Origin: Candidatus Peregrinibacteria bacterium
GTDB taxonomy: Bacteria > Patescibacteriota > Gracilibacteria > UBA1369 > UBA12463
Direction: 5' to 3'
DNA: 9,753 nucleotides
NCBI GenBank assembly: GCA_023245695.1
Contig: JAHFJT010000028.1
Location: 1-9,753 of the forward strand
Positions 5,531-9,753 of this stretch are shown here, in pieces. The notes beneath the pieces are model-generated. The model did not search any database, was not told the DNA's origin, and worked only from the letters and a program-made list of their open reading frames with translations. A program made the position numbers and the translations under genes. Every line of letters starts with the position of its first letter. The stretch's first letter is position 1.

Positions 5531-6145
5531 ATGGCATACGATGCAAAACCACTTCCGTTTACGCTCCGACGTATTGGAAATATTTCTGAGAAGGCTCTCG
5601 AAATTCATCATGATAAGCTCTATCAGGGGTACGTGAACAAGAAGAATGAGATCGAAGAAAAGTTGAAGACGGTGGATCGCGCGACAGGAAACAATGTGAC
5701 GTACAGTGATTTTCGTTCATTGAAACTCGAGGAGACATTTGCGGCGAATGGCGTGTATCTCCATGAGGACTACTTCAGTGTGCTCGGTGGTGAAGGTCAG
5801 TCGATGGCGGCGAATTCTGGCGAACTTGGAGAGGCGATCACTGCTGAATTCGGATCTCTCGATGCGTGGGTCGCTGACTTCAAGGCGTGTGGTATGTCTG
5901 CACGAGGATGGGCTGTGCTCGCGTACGATACCAATGATGGTCGATTGCACAACTACATCGGTGACATGCACAATCAGGGTGGTGTGTGGGGTGCGATTCC
6001 GGTGATTGTTCTCGATGTTTATGAGCACGCGTACTTCATCGATTACGGAAGTGATCGAAAGAGCTACCTCGAGGACTACATGAACAATCTTGACTGGAAG
6101 ATGGCCAATGAGGTCTATCTCAAGGTGCGAAATTTGAGCTTCTAG
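5531..6145 (+). CDS. Fe/Mn-type superoxide dismutase, divergent
   Basis: This 204-residue cytoplasmic enzyme of the Fe/Mn family should convert superoxide to peroxide and oxygen. The four metal ligands can be placed: H26 in EIHHDK, H78 in YLHEDYF, and D162 and H166 in DVYEHAYF. Y34, the gateway tyrosine position, is kept. N148-Q149 matches the second-sphere Gln of manganese-type enzymes. Several usually conserved positions differ: KHH after the first ligand is KLY, the NHxxFW motif is LHEDYF, and the Trp of DVWEH is Tyr. The fold and ligands support the family, but activity and metal are not certain. The gene has its own promoter and a T-rich leader without Shine-Dalgarno, and it converges on the penicillin-binding protein gene. 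Confidence 0.88.
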   Translation: MAYDAKPLPFTLRRIGNISEKALEIHHDKLYQGYVNKKNEIEEKLKTVDRATGNNVTYSDFRSLKLEETFAANGVYLHEDYFSVLGGEGQSMAANSGELGEAITAEFGSLDAWVADFKACGMSARGWAVLAYDTNDGRLHNYIGDMHNQGGVWGAIPVIVLDVYEHAYFIDYGSDRKSYLEDYMNNLDWKMANEVYLKVRNLSF

Positions 6146-6158
6146 ATGAGCTTTTTTT
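6137..6158 (+). terminator. Weak terminator after superoxide dismutase
   Basis: A 4-bp AGCT/AGCT stem (6137-6140 and 6149-6152) spans the stop codon and is followed by seven Ts (6152-6158). The T-run is good but the stem is poor. Only 14 bases separate the two converging genes, so no other site is available between them. Confidence 0.35.
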
Positions 6159-6159
6159 G

Positions 6160-8622
6160 CTAGCCATCCACGCCGACTTCTTTCGGTACGTTTGTGTTGG
6201 TGATTTTTTTGTCTGGTGGAATGTTGTAGTAGTCGAAGAGAAATTGTGCCATCTGTGAAAACATTGGGGCAGCGGTCGCATCCGCCCACTCACTCGTTCG
6301 TGGGCGCGTGAGTTTGATAAGCATCACGAATCGTGGCTTGTCGATCGGTGCGTATCCCATGACGGTTGCGTTGGTGGTGCCCACACCACTAAGTGGTTTT
6401 CCTTTGTAGTAGGTTTGAGCTGTTCCGGTTTTGCCGGCGATGAAGTGGTTTGGGACGCTCGCGTGTGTTGCTACACCGCGTTCTACCGCGCTCACGAGCA
6501 TACTGGTGACTTCCGTGGCGGTTTGTTCGTCGATGACCTGTCGCGCGACATGGGGATCATTTTTGATAACTTTTCCATTCGCCTGATCGATCTCATCGAC
6601 GATGTATGGCTGCATGAGCGTGCCTTTATTGGCGAGGGCACCATACGCAGCCACCATCTGAATTGGCGTTACCGTGATACCTTGTCCGAAGGCGTGCGTG
6701 ATGAGCTCTGATTCCGCCCACTTTGTAAAGTGTTCTACTTTTCCGGAAGCCTCACTGTCGAGTTCGATGTCGGTACGTTCTCCAAATCCATACTTCATGA
6801 TGTAGTCATAGAGGAGATTTCGGCCGATTTTACGCGCGATGAAAGCCATACCTGTATTAAGAGATTTTTCTAATACCTGCGTCATCGTGATTACGCCGTA
6901 ATATTTGAGGAGTGCGTTTTTGATAGTGTACTCATCCGTTTTGATCGGACCATTGTCGTTGTACTGTGTATTTGGTCTGACATCTTTGTCATCAATGGCA
7001 GCGGACATCACGAGCGGCTTGAAAACTGAACCCGGCTCATATGGCCACGCAACCGCCTTATTTTGATATACCTCACCTCCGAGATTATTCTTGTACTTGG
7101 TATATTTGATGGTTCCATCTCGATAGATTTCTTTGAAAATATCAATCTTTACACCCGTTTGACTGTCGATGATGAGAATGTAGTGACCGGTTTTTTCGTC
7201 GATCGGAATGAGTCGCTGAATTTCTTCTGGCTTGAGGTTGATGGTCTCTTTTTCGTAGACCTTGCTGTATGTGTTTGGATCGAAGGTTGGGTAGTGTGAC
7301 ATCGCTAAAACTTTTCCAGTTTGTGGATCGTAAATAATACCAAGCCCATCATCCGCGCGGTTGTCCTTCACGCCTTTTTCCATGATCTTATCGAGTTTCA
7401 TCTGGATCGATCGATCGATCGTGAGGACGATATTGTCACCATCGACGGCGGGCTGAATAACACTATCTCCCACGGTAATCTGTCGGCCGATCGAGTCTTT
7501 TTGTGTTTCAAAAATACCCTTCTTTCCCTGGAGCTGGACGTTGAATTTACTCTCGATGCCATAGAGACCCGTGCTGAGACTGTTTACGTAGCCGATCACA
7601 TTTGAGGCGAGGGTTTTTTCTGGATAGTAGCGGTAGTACTCTGGTTGGAGGCCGATGCCTGCAAACTTTCCGGCCTTGTCATTTTTCAGGAACTGTTTGA
7701 TTTTTTCTGAGGCGTCCGGTGTGATTTTTCTTTGGAGAATTACGTACCGGTTTTTGCCATTTACGAGTTTGAGAATCTGGTCTGAGCTGATGTCCAGAAT
7801 ATTTGCGAGGGTGGAAAATGCGTAACTCCGATTCTGGATTTCTAACGGATAGATCGTCACGGTTTTGTCTGCGGCGTCGACGCCAACGATGTTTTTTTCT
7901 TTGATCTTCTCGATCGTTGCATCATCGATGTCGGTTCCGAGAATGATTTGGGTGCGAGTTTTCGAGGTGAGTTTTCCGTACATCGTTTGTCGGAATTTTT
8001 CTTTGAGCTCTACGTCCGTCAGCGGCTTGAGAGCCTGGAGCTGCGTGTCATTCAAGAGTGTCATCGCCTTGGCTTCTTGCTCGGGGGTTGGCTTGATGTC
8101 GGTTGGTTTTGGGGTAGGGGTAACGGGAGCTGGTTTTCCACTCTTGGCTGCTGCCTCATCGTTAGCCGCTTTTTCTTTCGCTGCCGCCGCGGCTTCCATC
8201 TCTTTCTGTTGCTGTTCGATCTCAGTTAGAACGGGCTCGATCTTTTTACGTTCTTCATCGATACGGGCGGTGTCTTCGTCGCGCGCGTTTTCGAGATTAA
8301 AGAGGAGGGGAGCGAGTGCGCTCACAATCTCGTCCGGATTTTTTACGAGCGTCGGATCGGCATAGGCGAGGTCGAGGGTGGTGTTCGTGGCGACGCGGTA
8401 GAGGTCCTTGGAGTTGTTGTCCCGAATGAGAATTTCACCACGGCGAGCAGGGAGTTCGGTGTACCCATAATGCTCTTTTGCGGCTACGGTTCGGTAATAG
8501 TTTGACTTTACAACCTGCAGCCAAAAGAGGCGCAAGACGATGATTCCCACAATCGTATATTGAATAATGAGAATAATCTTGAGGCGATTCAGCGGGGTTT
8601 TGGGTCGGCGAGCTTCTACCAT
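6160..8622 (-). CDS. Class B penicillin-binding protein (peptidoglycan transpeptidase, FtsI/PBP2-like)
   Basis: The 820-residue inner-membrane protein cross-links peptidoglycan. A single membrane anchor lies at about 14-36, followed by the dimerisation-domain motif RRGEI (61-64 with R60). The transpeptidase domain has all three active-site motifs: SVFK (S532, K535), SLN (S587-N589) and KTG (731-733). Typical framing includes YPTFDPN (444-450), EPGSVFKP, AFGQGITVTPIQM (644-656) and GYAP. There is no C-terminal PASTA domain. Two insertions stand out. Residues about 110-215 are charged and coiled-coil-like, then Ala-rich and Pro/Thr-rich. Residues about 452-517 lie between FDPN and the catalytic Ser, a gap of 82 residues that is about 45-50 longer than usual. 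It could serve division or elongation; no neighbours decide this. The -10 TATAAT ends 8 bases before the ATG, so the mRNA is probably leaderless. Confidence 0.93.
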   Translation of the reverse strand: MVEARRPKTPLNRLKIILIIQYTIVGIIVLRLFWLQVVKSNYYRTVAAKEHYGYTELPARRGEILIRDNNSKDLYRVATNTTLDLAYADPTLVKNPDEIVSALAPLLFNLENARDEDTARIDEERKKIEPVLTEIEQQQKEMEAAAAAKEKAANDEAAAKSGKPAPVTPTPKPTDIKPTPEQEAKAMTLLNDTQLQALKPLTDVELKEKFRQTMYGKLTSKTRTQIILGTDIDDATIEKIKEKNIVGVDAADKTVTIYPLEIQNRSYAFSTLANILDISSDQILKLVNGKNRYVILQRKITPDASEKIKQFLKNDKAGKFAGIGLQPEYYRYYPEKTLASNVIGYVNSLSTGLYGIESKFNVQLQGKKGIFETQKDSIGRQITVGDSVIQPAVDGDNIVLTIDRSIQMKLDKIMEKGVKDNRADDGLGIIYDPQTGKVLAMSHYPTFDPNTYSKVYEKETINLKPEEIQRLIPIDEKTGHYILIIDSQTGVKIDIFKEIYRDGTIKYTKYKNNLGGEVYQNKAVAWPYEPGSVFKPLVMSAAIDDKDVRPNTQYNDNGPIKTDEYTIKNALLKYYGVITMTQVLEKSLNTGMAFIARKIGRNLLYDYIMKYGFGERTDIELDSEASGKVEHFTKWAESELITHAFGQGITVTPIQMVAAYGALANKGTLMQPYIVDEIDQANGKVIKNDPHVARQVIDEQTATEVTSMLVSAVERGVATHASVPNHFIAGKTGTAQTYYKGKPLSGVGTTNATVMGYAPIDKPRFVMLIKLTRPRTSEWADATAAPMFSQMAQFLFDYYNIPPDKKITNTNVPKEVGVDG

Positions 8623-8630
8623 GGGAGTGT

Positions 8631-8659
8631 ATTATACGGAGAATGGATCAAAAATTGAA
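8631..8659 (-). promoter_or_regulatory. Promoter of the penicillin-binding protein gene
   Basis: On the minus strand: TTCAAT (8659-8654), a 17-base spacer and consensus TATAAT (8636-8631). Only eight bases lie between the -10 and the ATG at 8622, placing the start site at or within one or two bases of the ATG. Confidence 0.6.
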
Positions 8660-8802
8660 GTTCTAGTTTAGCGGCAGTGAAGCAGATTAGTTGACATAAT
8701 ATGGACTCGGCTTTCTCCAATTTTTATGGAAGGAATATGTAATATTTTTGTTATGAATTTGTAATGAAAAATTCAATATTTATGTTTTATATAAGCCATT
8801 TT

Positions 8803-8832
8803 TTGATGTATTGTGGTACATACCTCTTATGC
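8803..8832 (+). promoter_or_regulatory. Weak candidate promoter of the toxin gene
   Basis: TTGATG (8803-8808), an 18-base spacer and TTATGC (8827-8832), which would place the start at the ATG of 8839. The match is poor. TTGACA at 8691-8696 has no -10 at a normal distance. The whole stretch is AT-rich, so chance matches are easy. Confidence 0.25.
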
Positions 8833-8838
8833 AAAAAT

Positions 8839-9228
8839 ATGGCGAAAGATTTTATAAAATGGCATGTATTGAAAGTGAAGCTTCAGGAAAAAGCGCATAT
8901 TCCTTTCTTTCAACAGCAAGAGATATGGTGGTGCTCAATTGGAGTGAATTTGGGTTATGAGGAAGATGGGAAAAATGATTTCTTTGAGCGGCCAGTGGTT
9001 ATTTTTAAAAAGTTCAGCAAAGATTACTTTTGGGGTATTCCTCTCACTTCTCAGAAAAAGAAAGGCAAATTCTATTATCAATTTATGATACACGGAAGAA
9101 AAAATACTGCGCTGCTATGGCAGTTGAGACTGTTTAGTAGCAAAAGGCTTCTTCGTAAAATGGAGAAAATGCCAGATTCAGTTTATGAGAATATTAAAAA
9201 GCGAATCATTGAAATGCACGAAAAGTAA
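8839..9228 (+). CDS. PemK/MazF-family toxin-like protein, no visible antitoxin
   Basis: The 129-residue product resembles the PemK/MazF endoribonuclease family in the form often seen in Patescibacteria. EIWWCSIGVNLGYEEDG (28-44) leads into RPVVIFKKF (51-59), then GIPLTS (66-71), then a segment ALLWQLRLFSSKRLLRK (91-107) that corresponds to the MazF Q-I-R / R-L core. Known members cleave RNA, and cleavage here is inferred. The frame is open from 8764, but the ATG at 8839 matches the normal family start. The extra 25 residues would form a hydrophobic stretch from AT-rich DNA and are probably not translated. No small antitoxin gene lies on either side. The gene is visibly more AT-rich than its neighbours, which suggests acquisition. 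The candidate RNA at 9221-9352 ends against its stop codon on the opposite strand. Confidence 0.8.
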   Translation: MAKDFIKWHVLKVKLQEKAHIPFFQQQEIWWCSIGVNLGYEEDGKNDFFERPVVIFKKFSKDYFWGIPLTSQKKKGKFYYQFMIHGRKNTALLWQLRLFSSKRLLRKMEKMPDSVYENIKKRIIEMHEK

Positions 9229-9254
9229 GCGGAGCCCTTTTTCAAGAGCTCCGC
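9221..9254 (-). terminator. GAAA-capped hairpin and U-rich tract ending the minus-strand RNA
   Basis: On the minus strand the 11-base arms GCGGAGCTCTT and AAGGGCTCCGC pair fully, with one U-G pair, around a GAAA tetraloop (9254-9229), followed by UUACUUUU (9228-9221). That U-rich tract is the complement of the last codon and stop of the toxin gene. On the plus strand the wobble becomes a C-A mismatch and no T-run follows, although it may still help end the toxin mRNA. Confidence 0.65.
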
Positions 9255-9270
9255 GGGTGCCTAACGGCAA
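9254..9270 (-). repeat. 17-bp direct repeat, copy 2 in RNA order
   Basis: Plus-strand sequence CGGGTGCCTAACGGCAA, identical to 9331-9347. The identity ends sharply at both sides. It contains the small dyad TGCC-TAAC-GGCA. Confidence 0.9.
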
Positions 9271-9330
9271 GGTGCTATCACCTGTAGCTTACGCCACATG
9301 ACGGCTGAGACATATTTCTTTCGAAATACA

Positions 9331-9347
9331 CGGGTGCCTAACGGCAA
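9331..9347 (-). repeat. 17-bp direct repeat, copy 1 in RNA order
   Basis: Exact copy of 9254-9270, 77 bases away start to start. It lies just downstream of the minus-strand promoter, so it would be at the 5' end of the RNA. Confidence 0.9.
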
Positions 9348-9357
9348 ATGTAACGCC

Positions 9358-9386
9358 AGTATATCATTTTCATAACTTTTGGTCAA
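9358..9386 (-). promoter_or_regulatory. Strong minus-strand promoter of the 9221-9352 RNA
   Basis: On the minus strand: TTGACC (9386-9381), a 17-base spacer and TATACT (9363-9358). It is back to back with the plus-strand promoter at 9415-9443, with 28 bases between the two -35 boxes. Confidence 0.7.
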
Positions 9387-9414
9387 AAACCTCTCTTTCA
9401 GCTTTGGCCCATCC

Positions 9415-9443
9415 TTGACTCATTTTTCTAGGTAGCGTAATAT
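9415..9443 (+). promoter_or_regulatory. Promoter of the M16 peptidase gene
   Basis: TTGACT (9415-9420), a 17-base spacer and TAATAT (9438-9443). The leader would be about 58 bases, the longest of any gene here, and holds a 5-bp hairpin TCGCA/TGCGA (9468-9481). Confidence 0.7.
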
Positions 9444-9508
9444 TTATTGGCTTAATAAAGCTGTTTTTCGCATTTTTGCGACATTAATTTTTTTCAATAG
9501 TTCTCATT

Positions 9509-9753
9509 ATGATTAGTCTCACAACTCTTCCAAGCGGACTCCGTGTCGTGACCAAGCGTCTGGAAAATACGCAGGCGGCCACGGTACTCGTGCTCGTCCG
9601 TGCCGGTTCACGATTTGAAGAAAAACGTATTAATGGAATTTCTCACTTTTTGGAACACATGTTCTTTAAAGGAGCGAAGAAGTATAAGACGGCTCGGGAA
9701 GTGTCCGAGACGATCGACAATATTGGTGGAGACTTCAATGCGTTCACTGGAAA
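9509..9753 (+). CDS. M16 zinc metallopeptidase, N-terminal part (cut by window end)
   Basis: Only the first 81 residues are in the window. They begin MISLTTLPSGLRVVTKRLEN and contain the inverted zinc motif HFLEH (residues 46-50: H46 and H50 zinc ligands, E49 catalytic) inside GISHFLEHMFFKGAKK. DNIGGDFNAFTG (70-81) follows. This is the classic start of the M16 family (pitrilysin, mitochondrial processing peptidase-like), whose bacterial members degrade peptides. The second zinc-binding Glu should lie about 70-80 residues further on, outside the window. The ATG at 9509 gives the standard family N-terminus. No Shine-Dalgarno sequence is visible; the leader has its own hairpin and a strong promoter. 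Confidence 0.93.
   Translation, partial: MISLTTLPSGLRVVTKRLENTQAATVLVLVRAGSRFEEKRINGISHFLEHMFFKGAKKYKTAREVSETIDNIGGDFNAFTG

Larger units (their letters stand above)
9221..9352 (-). ncRNA. Candidate structured small RNA with two 17-nt repeats
   Basis: A strong minus-strand promoter (9358-9386) would start an RNA near 9351 that ends after the hairpin at 9254-9229, about 130 nt in all. Elements in RNA order: repeat copy one (9347-9331); a stem TATTTC/GAAATA with a GAAA loop (9328-9313), extended by three G-U pairs; an AGGTG/CACCT stem (9284-9271 region); repeat copy two (9270-9254); then an 11-bp stem capped by GAAA (9254-9229) and UUACUUUU. Each repeat can itself fold as TGCC-GTTA-GGCA. The G-U pairs in both GAAA hairpins would be A-C mismatches on the plus strand, which argues for minus-strand transcription. 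I do not recognise the RNA class, and no protein frame of note exists here. Confidence 0.6.

Noticed and set aside
5717..6289. 190-codon open frame on the minus strand
   Set aside because: It runs across the superoxide dismutase gene and the end of the penicillin-binding protein gene, both well supported. His/Arg-rich shadow with no family features.
7865..8365. 166-codon plus-strand frame rich in Ser and Ala
   Set aside because: It lies opposite the Ala/charged insertion of the penicillin-binding protein; its composition simply mirrors that segment.
8764..8838. 25-residue hydrophobic N-terminal extension of the toxin
   Set aside because: AT-rich DNA gives hydrophobic residues by default, and the family normally starts at the later Met. 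A membrane-attached toxin cannot be fully excluded.
9254..9347. Integron attC site: the repeat contains GCCTAAC, and GTTAGGC on the other strand, which fit attC core motifs
   Set aside because: A real attC needs RYYYAAC and a facing GTTRRRY on the same strand enclosing a palindrome. Here the motif is a direct repeat and no facing partner is found.
9254..9347. CRISPR array
   Set aside because: Only two copies of a 17-base unit with a 60-base gap, no further repeats and no cas genes.
9301..9347. TPP riboswitch, because of CTGAGA at 9305-9310
   Set aside because: The other conserved TPP elements are missing, and the strand with CTGAGA is not the one favoured by the hairpins.

Overview
The window looks like a piece of chromosome from a small-genome bacterium, most likely of the Candidate Phyla Radiation (Patescibacteria). 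The basis is gene style rather than a marker gene: a solitary PemK/MazF-like toxin of a form common in that group, a CE4 deacetylase with a TFDAD first motif, a divergent Fe/Mn superoxide dismutase, a class B penicillin-binding protein with large insertions, and single-gene transcription units without Shine-Dalgarno sequences. The standard genetic code fits: TGA ends the gene at 1632-2327, and a tRNA-Trp(CCA) is present. The exact lineage is not resolved.

Layout from left to right. Positions 1-198 hold a GC-rich stem-loop and the promoter of an unknown helical protein (199-1413). A tRNA-Trp gene follows (1507-1580). Five bases later a near-consensus promoter starts an unrecognised gene (1632-2327) with faint CheD-like features. 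A two-gene operon follows: an ArsR-type repressor (2383-2664) and an NAD(P)H-dependent FMN reductase (2677-3225). A near-perfect palindromic operator overlaps the operon promoter's -10, so self-repression is likely. Next is a second unknown helical protein (3392-4468), which I read as a diverged paralogue of the first. Then come a secreted or anchored polysaccharide deacetylase (4520-5320) and a superoxide dismutase (5531-6145). The superoxide dismutase converges, with a 14-base gap, on a large peptidoglycan transpeptidase read leftwards (6160-8622). The right end has an AT-rich PemK/MazF-like toxin (8839-9228) and the first 81 codons of an M16 zinc peptidase (from 9509).

The strongest unexplained signals are in intergenic DNA. 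Between the toxin and the peptidase, the minus strand carries a good sigma70-type promoter, two exact 17-base repeats 77 bases apart, and two hairpins capped by GAAA tetraloops. The hairpins contain G-U pairs that work only on the minus strand, and the second ends beside a U-rich tract. I read this as a structured small RNA of about 130 nt that ends against the stop codon of a toxin with no visible antitoxin. A second minus-strand RNA unit of about 70 nt lies at 5325-5428. None of the ten protein genes has a convincing Shine-Dalgarno sequence. Several have T/C-rich leaders, and two promoters sit so close to the ATG that the mRNA would be leaderless or nearly so.

The annotated genes fall into three working groups: cell-envelope synthesis and trimming (transpeptidase, deacetylase), redox or oxidative-stress response (ArsR-controlled FMN reductase, superoxide dismutase), and unknown or accessory functions (paralogous pair, CheD-like gene, toxin with the adjacent RNA).
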